From: Pyrrhosoma nymphula
Taxonomy: Eukaryota; Arthropoda; Insecta; Odonata; Coenagrionidae
Assembly (NCBI GenBank): GCA_963573305.1
Contig: OY754330.1
Span: 17,890,596 to 17,954,595, forward strand
Length of the DNA: 64,000 bases
Direction of reading: 5' to 3'
Shown here: positions 36,333-46,912 of the stretch, piece after piece
How the letters are laid out: each line of letters opens with the position of its first letter
How positions within the stretch are numbered: the first letter of the stretch is position 1
Notes under the pieces: generated by a model
Seen by the model: the letters and a program-made list of their open reading frames with translations, nothing else
Told to the model about the DNA's origin: nothing
Databases searched by the model: none
Position numbers and translations under genes: made by a program

Positions 36333-36531
36333 ATCAAGATCATCGGTTCTCAACCTGTGGCTCGCGACCCCTTAGGGGGTCGAACGACTGTTTCACAGGA
36401 GTCGCCTAAGACCATCGGAAAACACGTCTTTCCGATGGTCTCGTGATGGTTTCCATTTTTCCAGGTCACCACAACGTGAACTGTATTAAACGGTCGCGGC
36501 ATTAGGAAGTTTGAGAACCACTGCTCTAGAT
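36333..36531 (+). mobile_element. Short non-autonomous hAT transposon of the SPIN type (183 bp)
   Basis: The element (36341-36523) begins CATCGGTTCTCAACCTGTGG and its right end, reverse-complemented, begins CAGTGGTTCTCAAACTTCC, giving hAT-style inverted ends. The inside reads CTCGCGACCCCTTAGGGGGT and GGTCACCACAACGTG... GGTCGCGGCATTAGGAAG, which I recognise as the ends of SPIN / Charlie-like hAT elements. The centre is a perfect 13-bp hairpin (AGACCATCGGAAA / TTTCCGATGGTCT). The flanking 8-mers are ATCAAGAT and CTCTAGAT, 6 of 8 alike; the right one fits the NTCTAGAN target preference reported for this group. SPIN-type elements are known for horizontal transfer between distant animals. Confidence 0.8.
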
Positions 36532-36689
36532 GATCTCTTCATGGCCTCATTTTTACTATGAATTTTATTTTCTTTCAGGAACAGAAAAAAATACAATAAA
36601 TTGCACCGAAGGTATCATCAAACAATTAACTCAAAAGGGACTCTCTCTGAGATAACTTTAAAAACCATATTTATGCATGCTTTTTTAAA

Positions 36690-36835
36690 TAACTATGTAC
36701 CAAAATTGTAAACCATATTCAACTGATGTAGAATATGACCAATAATTTTCATTGTAGCCCTGAAGAAGCATATGTATACAAATGCAAAACGTCGGCCAAT
36801 AGAATAAATAATTTAAAAATTGATAGACCTATATC
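36690..36835 (+). repeat. Dispersed repeat, copy 1 (Penelope-type 3' end)
   Basis: GTACCAAAATTGTAAACCAT followed by ATTCAA-T-ATGTA-AATA, then AGCCCTGAAGAA-CAT and TGTATACAAATGCAAAACGT and CGGC. The same order occurs at 55930-56070 at about 85% identity. CCTGAAGAA...AACGTCGG is the same class of motif as at the Penelope-like end near 50190 (minus). Confidence 0.65.
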
Positions 36836-37149
36836 TCTAAAAAGTAGAAAAAATTACATTTGGGGATCTGTTTTATATTTTCTTAAGAGTTTTAATGCAA
36901 CTTCCAATCAGAAATATGGAAAGAAACCCAGTGCGATTCGTGGGATGGAATAGCACCAATAAAATAACACATTTGAATATCAACTAATAACAGTCACTAC
37001 TCAAACCTATTTCAAAAATATTCCTCGTGACCAAGCCGAGTTCTCAAAGAAAGCATTAAACTACAGTGTAAGCAGTTCTGTTTCCGGTAGCTTCATTATA
37101 TATATCACAATAAAGCAATAATGTGCATAATACAGTTGGTTGACAGCAA

Positions 37150-38612
37150 ATACCATTTTTAAACTCTCTAATGGTTCCTCTAAGGCAGGGGGTAAAGATC
37201 TGGCAATAAAAATACATAGATTGATGTTGCAAAGAGGAAAGAGGAAAAAATCCCTAAGGATTGGGAAGAAGCAATAATTGTCTCGCTGCACAAAAAAGGT
37301 GACAAACAAGACTCTACAAACTATAGAGGAATATCTCTTTTAAACACCACTTATAAAATGTTTTCTAAAATTGTGCTAAATAGATTAGAAGTGTATACAA
37401 ATGAGATTGTAGAAGAACACCAAGCAGGATTCATAAAAGGGAGATCTACTTCAGACCAGATATTTATACTTAAACAAGCTGTTTCAAAATACTGGGAATT
37501 TAATAAACACTTCTTTGGCTTATTTGTCGACTTTAGCAAAGCTTATGATAGTTTAAACAGGGAAAAAGTGTGGGAAAACGTTGGAATTCCTAGGAAATTA
37601 ATTAAGTTAGCAAGGCTCAGTGTCAAAAATACCAAATGTAAAGTAAAAATTGAAAATGAATACTCCACAAGCTTTGAAGTAAAGACTGGTGTGAGACAAG
37701 GATATGGCCTATCACCTATACTTTTTAATTTGGCACTGGAAAAAGCACTCAAAGAAATCAGGAAGACAGACTTAGAAATAAGAATAGGGAAAAATATATC
37801 AGTGCTCACTTTTGCAGATGACTTAGTATTGCTAGCGGAAAATAAGGAAGATTTAAAAAGCATGACAGAAATTCTGATAAAAGAAACTCAAGAAGTAGGA
37901 CTGAAAATCAATGAGAATAAGACAAAATTTATGTCCTTTGGTCGGAACCCTGATAACTCCAAAAACATTACTATTGAGGATCACAATTTTGCAAGAGTAA
38001 AAGAATTTGAATACCTTGGTGCCATAATCAGCGCAAACAATAGTGCATCACAGGAAATCCAAAGCAGAATAAATTCAGCCAATAAAAACATGTTTTCCCT
38101 AAATAAACTGCTAACATCCAAAATTTTATCCATCAGAACCAAACTTAAACTTTATAAAACCAATTCTTCTCTATGGAGCTGAATCATGGGTTATCGACAA
38201 AAGAACGGAAAATAAGTTAATTACCTTCGAAAATAAGGTGTTAAGGAAAGCTTTTGGACCCACAAGAGAAAATGGAACTTGGAGAATAAAACATAATAAG
38301 GAAATCAGGGATCTTTTTAACTCACCGGACGTTGTAGCTTAGGCCAAGAGCCGGAGATTGCGATGGGCAGGGCACGTCATGAGACGTGAACAAGATACCA
38401 TATTAAAACAAGTCTGGACAGAAAACCCTGATGGAATGCGACCTCCGGGAAGACCGAAAAAAAGATGGAAGGATGAGGTGACCATTGATATGGAGAAAAT
38501 GAAAGTCAGCGAGGTGGATGCAAAAGATCGGAAGAAATGGAGGCAATCAGTTGGCGAGGCCAAATACCATCTAGAGTATAAATGGCCATGGGAGTAAGAG
38601 TAAGTAAGTAAT
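37150..38612 (+). pseudogene. LINE reverse transcriptase, 5'-truncated and broken
   Basis: A non-LTR retrotransposon fragment that covers most of the reverse transcriptase (RT) and its C-terminal tail. Around 37235-37357 it reads IPKDWEEAIIVSLHKKGD then NYRGISLLNTTYK, the RT-1 region. An intact 274-codon frame (37358-38182) follows with QAGFIKGRSTSDQI, FVDFSKAYDSL (first catalytic Asp), GVRQGYGLSPILFN and FADDLVLL (37811-37822 encodes FADD). GVRQGYGLSP has Tyr where Asp is usual. A frameshift near 38157 and a TAG at 38340-38342 break the tail, which continues YGAESW, RLRWAGHVMRR and PPGRPKKRW to the stop at 38597. A TAAG-repeat tail follows at once. Another frame break lies near 37235. No endonuclease domain remains. 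Clade not assigned. Confidence 0.9.
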
Positions 38613-39430
38613 AGTTCCTTATAGAGTTCTTCTAACCATGGGAATGTACAGTAAGAATTATCGCGCGAAAATTGCGCGCAACATGTAATGTTGCAGAAGT
38701 ACTCTCAGCAAAACTCAAAGTCGTTGGGCCTGTAATGAGCGCTTAAAGCAACGAGTGACGTAAACGTTACAGAATGACTTTTTTCTGAAAGAGAAGAGCC
38801 TCAAGAATGTTGTGTAACTCTTCGACAGTTGATTTAGAGATTCAAACACGTATTCGAGAGCTCAGCTTGCATGCGACACACGAGATCCGATCATGACATT
38901 GACATTTGAGAACATTTCTCGCATTCAATCGTGATATCCAATTGGGAATGCAGGGTCGCACGTGGATTGAGTGCTAATCACTTAACACGGAACTTAGATT
39001 TCAGAGGCTATATATCGTCTGTTCAGAGCTCATATTACATGCGGAATGACAACTAATCACGACTCCAAAATTTGATAAAAATACTTCGCATTTGAGAGCC
39101 GATCTCGTAATCAATTAGCAAAAGCAGTTCACATGCAGCACGGGAACCGATCATAAAAATGGAACCCAAAAGCATGAAGAGAACTCTCGAAATAGTGTTA
39201 TATGGTCAAGCGCAGAAGTAATTAAATGTGTGGTTCAAAGTTAATAGATTTAATTTCTAGCATACAAAAACAATAGCTTTAGAACCTAACGCATCAAAAA
39301 GATTATTTAAGGAAATTATACACACGAAAAACTAGTTGTAATAAAAACAGACATCGCCTAGCTACGTAGAATTTATTATAATTAGATATGTTATCACTTA
39401 ACTTATTTTTTAAAGAACCTAAAATTGTCA
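38613..39430. other. No gene; weak local repetition
   Basis: Segments near 38860 and 39122 share CATGC-(G)ACAC-(C)GAGATCCGATCAT or a variant, suggesting an old local duplication. No coding similarity. Confidence 0.4.
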
Positions 39431-39434
39431 ACAA

Positions 39435-39683
39435 TTGTTTAGTAAAAATGAAAAAGGATGTAAGTGCCAAAAAATAAAAAAAATGACATTTTCGGTGAAA
39501 AGCGAAGTACAAGCCAGGCGTAATCAGATAGACAAGTTAGTAAGTGTCAGAAAATTTTTCCCTAGTTTGTAGAGCTGTCGGAAGACTTATTTGACCGTAG
39601 GCCGTAGGAGAAGGACTTATTTTAATGAATACTGAAAATTTTAGTTTCTGGCACTTACAACCTTTTCCATTTTTACTACACAA
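39435..39683. repeat. 249-bp inverted-repeat unit (34-bp arms)
   Basis: 39435-39468 (TTGTTTAGTAAAAATGAAAA then AGGATGTAAGTGCC) is matched in reverse complement by 39650-39683 with three mismatches. A third, looser copy of the inner part (TAAGTGTCAGAAAATTTT) lies at 39541. The unit resembles a miniature inverted-repeat element, but no clear target duplication was found. Confidence 0.6.
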
Positions 39684-40013
39684 TTAGCAAAAAAAAATAG
39701 CACCAAAAAAAATTATCACATTAAAAAAATCAAAAGGAATTCTAAGTAAATGTATATCTAACATGCATGCATTATTTTTATTTGAACTGATGTTATCAAA
39801 CTTTTGTTATGTTATCAAACATAATATGTTAAACTCGAATATTGTTGAATGTTTCACAATACATTTATTCAATCCTTATACAGCCCTGAGATTATAGAAT
39901 AAATACACGAAACGTAGGCAAAAAGGAGTATAAATTGTTTACTTAATAATAAACCTACATATATCCAGAAAATAAAATATTAGTAACATATATTTATATG
40001 CAACCTTGGTTTT

Positions 40014-40080
40014 GTAGTACTACATCATTATCAGGTTGACCTGATGATGATGTAGTACGTCGAAACCTAGGTCGGAATGC
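40014..40080 (+). repeat. Long hairpin with hammerhead-like core (Penelope-type 3' motif)
   Basis: GTAGTACTACATCATTATCA-GGT (from about 40014) pairs almost perfectly with ACCTGATGATGATGTAGTAC (40039-40058). Overlapping its second arm are CTGATGA (40041-40047), a potential 5-bp stem GATGT / ACGTC (loop AGT), GAAAC (40062-40066) and CCTAGGTC, in the order found in type I hammerhead ribozymes. There is one extra T after CTGATGA and I could not find a proper stem I, so self-cleavage is doubtful. Confidence 0.4.
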
Positions 40081-41520
40081 ATCTATTTTACCATTGGAAA
40101 ATGGCAACTTCTTATTTCATTTTATATATCCCGTAAATAAATATCCCGTTTTTATATCGACGAACACCAAGAATTAAAGCAAAAGGAAATATTTGTATTC
40201 TTCTCAATGACTTCCTCTGATTGGATATAAATCACCCATATTTTATTGTTTTTTTGGCTTAACTTCTACCCCTCGTCCCCTCCTCGGATTATCGGCAAGT
40301 TGGTCCCGAATGGCATACACCGCTCTCACGGTTAGATGAGACAAATTTCGAAATACAGGGAGAGGTATCATCCAAACTGTCAAACTATATTGAGAGTAAC
40401 GTCGCACGCAGGAACGAGAACAAAAACTCCGACTACTAGGAGTGTCGAACAAACAAGATGTCGATCTATCGATACTTTACGTTCTAGAGGCGATCTCGTA
40501 TTCGAAAGGCGAACGGCAATCGGGGCGAGATGACGCTAATTAAACTCACGCGTGTTCCCACTCCCTGCCACCGACCGACACCAGGCCCTTTGGGCGCTGC
40601 TCGCATTCCATACTAGCACAGCGAAGGGGCAGGTCACGTCACCCGTGGTGGGAATGGGGGCAGGATGGGGTGGGGGGGGGCAAGGAAAGAGGTCGTAAAG
40701 TCCAGAGGGATCTTCGGATTTAGGGGAGCCCGGCCTACTCCAACACCATTCCATCTCTACACTGTTGCTCTCTGGCCCCCTGGCTGTCCTACTTACCCCA
40801 TTTGTACTTGCATCGAGGCGTGAAACCACACTGAATGCCATTCAACTCGTGCTTCAGACAATGCGGTGGTTGTACTAATAGGAAAATAGAGCTATTTAAA
40901 ATGCGCAAAAAGAAATTGGCAGATATGTCGAATAAAAAACTATTGAGATGATTATTTAAAGATGGGTTGACAGTAGAAGGGCAACATTTGAGATAAAATA
41001 CCACAAATTACGGCCTTTTATCTATATCTAAAAACTCAAACATTACATTGTATTCAAATAGAAATTCCTACCATTATTTAATCGCTCTACCTGCATTTGC
41101 ATTGAGTACTCTTAACTCTATTAATTCCCAGAGCCAATGTAAAAGGGTATAAAAGCAAACCGTAATATGACTCCTCTTATTTCATATATCCTAGATTTCA
41201 AATTATGTATTCCACTTAAAGGTTGAGAATCTTGAACCAAGAAGACCAGAATACCATTTCACCACCTATTCCTCAATTTGCACACTTGGGCCTCACATAT
41301 ATGAGAGAGCAAGTACTAAAATTTTTCCCTTTCGATTGCTACGACGACAGATTTCCTGTTACTCTTCCAGCTAAATCACCACCTGGACCAAGGGAGTTTC
41401 CAAGAAACTGGAAGATTCTCTCCACAGCCTGAAATGGCCAATCTCAGCTAACCCGAAGATAAAGGATGATGAGATATAAGCACATGGGCTGAGATTTTGT
41501 ATCAATTTATGCGGCAACTC
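40081..41520. other. No gene; includes a G-run cluster
   Basis: G runs of 3-9 between 40650 and 40680 could form a G-quadruplex. Open frames of 65-101 codons (for example 40536-40841 minus) show no domain. The 40540-40800 stretch is GC-richer than its surroundings. Confidence 0.45.
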
Positions 41521-41524
41521 TTCG

Positions 41525-41686
41525 TTAACACATTCAATGCGGACCCGATTTTCAAGGACGTCGTCAAAATTGGCTTTAAAAAATTTAAAGGGCTACGGAA
41601 TGGAACGACCACGTCAATTGACGTGCTCCGTCAGTCGGAGTAGACAGGAGTACGTCAACTGACGTGCTCCGCATTGAATGTGTTAA
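41525..41686. mobile_element. TTAA-flanked miniature piggyBac-type element (154 bp)
   Basis: TTAA lies at 41525-41528 and 41683-41686. The ends are perfect 15-bp inverted repeats, CACATTCAATGCGGA at the left and its reverse complement at the right. Inside are two related short palindromic segments, CACGTCAATTGACGTG and ACGTCAACTGACGTG, each followed by CTCCG. No coding capacity. The exactness of ends and target site suggests a fairly recent insertion. Confidence 0.8.
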
Positions 41687-42054
41687 AGGAAAGGATGTAG
41701 TACTTCAATGTTTTTGTATTGTGCAAATTTTATTCAGGAAAAAACCCGAGATTTTTCTCCTGGAGTGTAGCAAAAAAATATAAGTTAAAATATGAGTCTG
41801 AAAAACACACATAACAATCATTTGCAGAAGTTTCTTCAGAATTTTATATTCTTTTCACTTGCTTACAACTAATATCCATATTTTCACTAACTTTAATCCT
41901 TTCCCACCGCTTTCCAGCCACGGATTTTGTACTTTTTACATCTTACTCTCATTTCACACATTTATCTCACAGGATGTTTTACTCCTATTTTTGTTTTCCT
42001 TTAAAAATTACCGTTTCCCTTTCCTTTAAAGCAATAATAAGTAATGCGATCCGC

Positions 42055-42310
42055 CGAAAAGTGTAGACGGACAGAAGAATGGATGACAGAGTTACGTATA
42101 GGAGTGTAAACTAATATCTCCGAGGTAAAACGAGCTACGGAGTCAAATTAATCTTCAACAAACCCTCAAAAACCAGCCTGTAGTAATGGATTTGAATGTG
42201 GTCGAAAACTTTGATGGCAAGTAAATAAGTAGGAATGAATCGTTTCGCAGAGAGCTGTAGCAAACCACTCTTCGGATTTATGACAGCTGATGATGATTTT
42301 AAAATTTTAT
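42055..42310 (+). repeat. LINE 3'-end remnant (GLMTADDD-type family)
   Basis: On plus, GMNRFAESCSKPLFGFMTADDD can be read in pieces near 42232-42297; it resembles the endings at 49838-49950 and 6230-6310. The coding frame is otherwise lost. Confidence 0.4.
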
Positions 42311-42778
42311 AGTACAACACTATAGCATCTAAAAATAGGGAATAAATACCTCATGGGAGAATTGTGGGCTGGGACATTATGCGAGGAAAATAATGAACAT
42401 GTTTAAAAATTGATATACCTATTCAGAAGTTAATTATAATTTCAACATTAAAAGATTTGTCGTTCGTTTCTTGTCTTCAGATGGTACAAAATTGAATAAT
42501 TATGCATGAAAGTTTGCTCAAGATATTTTCTTTCTATAGCTCATTAGACTAATTTCTAGCTTTTACACTGAGTGAGAATTCTTGGAAATAATTTCGCCCT
42601 TGTAACTAGAAACTCCCCGATATTTTAAATTTATTAGAACTAAATATACAACTTTTAATTTTTTTGCAATTTTTCATCCCATGAACATTGAACATCAAAC
42701 AGCTAGAGTTTGATTGATGAACTATTCAATGTGAATATGATTCAAACATGCTTTGGAGTTTATTTTTAAGAGGAAACC

Positions 42779-42799
42779 TCTCTCTCTCTCTCTCTCAGA
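42779..42799. repeat. (TC)n microsatellite
   Basis: About ten uninterrupted TC dinucleotides. Confidence 0.9.
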
Positions 42800-45550
42800 G
42801 TAAGTTTTTGTGCCAGACATAAATTGGGTTTACAAGGCACTAAATGAGCTCCTGCATATCAGGCACCCCCTAGTCTGAGGCGCAGGCTTACCTATTACTC
42901 GCTGAAATCTCCCCTTGCAACTACTCATATGGCAACGGCCGCAACGGTAAGCTCCACCAGAAGCCCACCTTCTCCCACCCCTCCACCTTCCCCCCTTGCA
43001 GCCACCACGCCTGGGAGGGGGATGTGGCTGGACCGTGAGAAGGCTTCGCTTTGCAGCCTCACCGCCTGAGACTTGCATCTCTCCGGGAGGTAATCACTCC
43101 ACGCCTCACCCAGGCATCCTATCCCTCTTCACCCGCCCCCCCAAAGAGTTCCACAGGGGCCTATTCTAGCACCGCTCCTCCAGTAGCACAGTTCTCCTTC
43201 GCGCTCCACTTTCTCGGAATAATGCTGCTAATCCACAAGCACTGCGAGGATAAAGGGATTGTCTCCGCGTCGCAAAGCCAGCAGCTTAGAAATCCTAAAG
43301 GAAATCTAACAATTAATAGTACGATATGAAAATTGCAAATCACTTGGCGATCAGTTAACGGCGGCCGTGAGTTGAAGTAATTAATTCGCACGAATGCATC
43401 TCTCCTTTCGTTTTCGCTATCCGTTAAAACGAAGACCGGAATCGGAATCCGATGTAATTCGTGATCGTGGATGCGTTAAAGCCAGCTCGGGATCGGTGGA
43501 GCTCGAGTGGCTTGCTCTGAACTGAAACGCTCCCAATGGGGCCGTGAATACCTCTAACAGAAGGGAACGGAAGGGAACGTAATTGAAACCAAACTCAAAA
43601 AATGCCAGTCTCGTGCATTTAACGAAAGAATCAATAATTAAAGGCAGAAGGGAAATCAAAACAGACCGCGTGACTGTTACTTTTCGACTCAATACGGATA
43701 AAATTCAAACATCACGTTAAGTCAAAAATCATTCATAAATTTCCAGCTTTTTCAGAAAATAAGTCAATGTATATAGAGAGCCCCGGTAAAATTGCTTTAG
43801 TTTACACATGGGCTGTAAGACGCAACAATAGGTGCTGCATCCAAATTGATTTTTTGTGGTTTTTCCAATAATTGCGTAAGTTGTAACCACACTTAGCGCA
43901 ATGAGTTTTGGAGACGCAAAAACAAAAAGTCGTAAAAGTCTAATTTTAAATTCTTGCTACAGAGTGCATTATATTCAAACTTGTGATATTATGAATAAAT
44001 TTAAGCATATTGCAGTCATGCCTGGCTCAGACGAGGGTTTGATACAACGTCTAACCATGGTTTATTTGATATCAAACTTAAACTGGTGTAGTCAAACATA
44101 ATAATCCTACTCTAGTTGAGAACTTCCATAAATATCATTCGAAACACATTCCTCACATAAAATAATCAAACCTACAGAATCACAAATACTTAATAAAGGG
44201 AACTACGCCGAACTATTGCCAATTAAAATTACATATTACAGTACCAGTAATGAGTGGGTCGTGGGTCACTGTAAAAAGTCATTATTTATTTAAACATCTT
44301 CGTTAATTACCAGTTTGGGGCTTTTTAAAAGATATTTTACTCTTTATTTTTGAAATAAAATTACATAAGTCATTGAGGGACGTCTTGGGTCAAAAATAAG
44401 CGAATAAATATAAAAATTATTTACTTGAGTAGGGTTGTTTATTTTTTATAAAAACCTTCAAAAGGTGAAACTGTGGCACTTTCGACGACAAGAGAATGAG
44501 AAGATCCCCAGATGTGGCGCAAGGTATTTTTTTTAACCTTATCGATCTATTCCTCTGCGTTGTCACGCCCTGGAATTCCATGGCGCATCCATCGAATAAT
44601 ACAATCCGGTTACAACGCTTTCACGAGTCCTTCTAGGTTCATTTTTCCTATTCCAAACTAAAGTTTCTGGTGTCTCGGCGCCCTTCTTTCAAAGTAGGCA
44701 TGTCAAATAGGAGTAAAATGTTGTCCAATGTCAAATAGCAACCTCTCCACAGTAGGAGGTCAACTAAGCGTCGCAAACTTCTGCCAAAATAGCAAGTGAG
44801 TATCTTGTGTAGACTTCCGCGGGTTGATGAATGTGAAGATATAGGTCTTCAGGGTTTTACTCATTATTATATTCATAGACCTACGAGGACTAAAATCCGG
44901 AAGACCTGTATCTTTAGCAAGTGAGTAATTTATGGCTAATGCTGTAATTAGAATCACATGACAATGCATAATTCTCCCCGGCAACTTGGAGAATAAGATT
45001 ATTCATTTTATTGAGCTACATGTGCTACAGCAAAGCACTTGGCTTTTAAAAACGTTTGCATTGCGTTTCGTGAAAAAATAACAATAAATAAACATTTTTC
45101 AGCGCCAATCACGACGAGAATTAGCAGGAGGACATGCTCTGTCTTCGTAGTTGGATCATATAATTACGGGGACATTTGGATGAACATAATGATACTAGTA
45201 TTCTTTTCGTACAGCCTACACTAATATTGTGGTAAATAAATATTTAATATACCAACACCTTTCATTTTTTCTTAGAGAGTATTCATAAACATTAAGTCTG
45301 CTGCCATATAAAGTTGATTAGACCTGTAAAATACTTATTTTATCCCAAAAGTTAATGTCTTCTCATCATGTTTGTCAAAAGTGTTGAAAACTACGTATGT
45401 ACTTATTTAACTCCATAATTATGTTTATTCTCCTTAAAATTATAAATATAAACGTATAGACACGTTGAGGCCAAATTTCTGGAAACAATCATTTTTTTAC
45501 ATTCAACCATTTCCCTTACATATAAACCCCTTCGTTCTCAAGACCAGGGA
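42800..45550. other. No gene recognised
   Basis: AT-rich with a GC-richer patch at 42840-43210. Open frames of up to 92 codons have no recognisable features. Confidence 0.5.
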
Positions 45551-45559
45551 GTTTAGCAC

Positions 45560-45725
45560 AGTTTGACTTCACACCTGCTCTATGTTAAGGGCTGGAGGAA
45601 GAGAAATTGTCCATCTCTTTGATATTTCCCCGAGAAAAAAATCCTAATGAACCGGTAATCAAACCACGAACCTTTGCTTTTTCGGGCCAATGTTTAGACC
45701 ACCACGCTACCCTGGCTACCTAATT
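45560..45725 (-). mobile_element. tRNA-derived SINE, second family, degenerate
   Basis: On minus from about 45722: GGTAGCCAGGGTAGCGTGGT then GGTCTAAACATTGG, a tRNA-like 5' half with an A-box-like TAGCGTGGTGG, then AAAGGTTCGTGGTTTGATTAC where the B box should be. An unrelated body follows. Its sequence differs from the SINE at 16319-16520. Confidence 0.5.
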
Positions 45726-46329
45726 CTCGAAGAAAAAGTTAAGAGGAGTCGAAGGAACAAGATGTTTTGCTCTTGCGGTCCACCAAGGATGGCAATTTAA
45801 GCGAGATGAGAGACGTCTAAGAGGCCACAGCCCGTGAGGTCAATACCTAAAAAGAGCACTTAAGCCCTGCTTGGTTACGCATGTAACGATTTTTGTTCCT
45901 GCCGAAAAGGCAGCGATGTAATGCGCTCCCAGAGAAAAAATTGAAAAATTCTACGTATTTCACCGCCATATTTTTGACAGGCATGAAAATCATCACATCA
46001 ATCACCTGACGAGTTTCACGCTACATCAATTAATCTTAAATTTTATGAGCCAGATGTCATGTGGGAAAAGAAAAAAACTTGTTTCATGGTCCATTAGTTT
46101 CGTCTGTAATGCTCCGTCGTCATTTTTGCCTGAGGATTCCCCTTCTCGGCTTGCGCTGCATTACGCCACACGCTGAATATTACACTGGGTTGGACTTTAC
46201 GAAAACTATCCTTTCCTGATCCATTTTGGCACTGTACAATATGCCTTGAGATGTTTACCTAGCAGAATACTTCAGAATACCATGTTTGCCTTCTCAACTA
46301 TTCATATTACCGTACATAAGTTTTGCAAA

Positions 46330-46912
46330 ACAAGGGATAATCAACCTGAAGTGCAACGAAAGCGATCGGGTAGCCGGTCATGTTGTCAACTGTGTAAATC
46401 GGAAAAAGTCAGTAAAACAAAAACTTTTTGTTTCAAATGCAATCGCTATATTTGCCAAGTACGTGCCAAGTCTATCTGTGCAGATGAACGATTGTGATCC
46501 TACACGTGACACTGAAGTGACTGAGGAGAATGATGAGTACTAAGATATAACAAAACTATGTATTAAATAAAATTAAAGGCTTATTTTTATGATAAAAAGA
46601 ATGTAATAACTCACTTTTTTCAATATATTTCATTTACAAATCAAAAATCCTTTCCCAAAGTCATCATAAAATGAGAAAACATTTTGCGTGTAAAGTTAAA
46701 GAGCGCGTAAATAAATTTAGGCAAAATATCACCAATTTTTTTGAACAAATATTTACTACAGCATACCCATAACAAGAACTATTTATCTAAAAATATTAAA
46801 ACAGTTTTAAACCATCGTAAATAACTAAAACATCCAACTTCGTTTGGACGGGTTCAATAGACCCAGCGTGAGTACTCACGTTACAAAAAAGGCGCGAGTA
46901 CTGCAGGGTTAA
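46330..46912 (+). pseudogene. piggyBac-type remnant: C-terminal cysteine-rich domain and right end
   Basis: A frame ending at 46497 contains RSCCQLCKSEK then TFCFKCNRYIC, a paired-cysteine pattern like the cysteine-rich DNA-binding tail of piggyBac transposases. About 400 bp downstream, CGCGAGTACTGCAGGG directly precedes TTAA (46909-46912); reverse-complemented this is TTAA then CCCTGCAGTACTCGCG, a good piggyBac-style end. Subterminal palindromes GGGTTCAATAGACCC and GTGAGTACTCAC lie just inside. The rest of the transposase and the left end were not found, so this is a 5'-deleted copy. It is a different family from 50594-53033. Confidence 0.6.
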
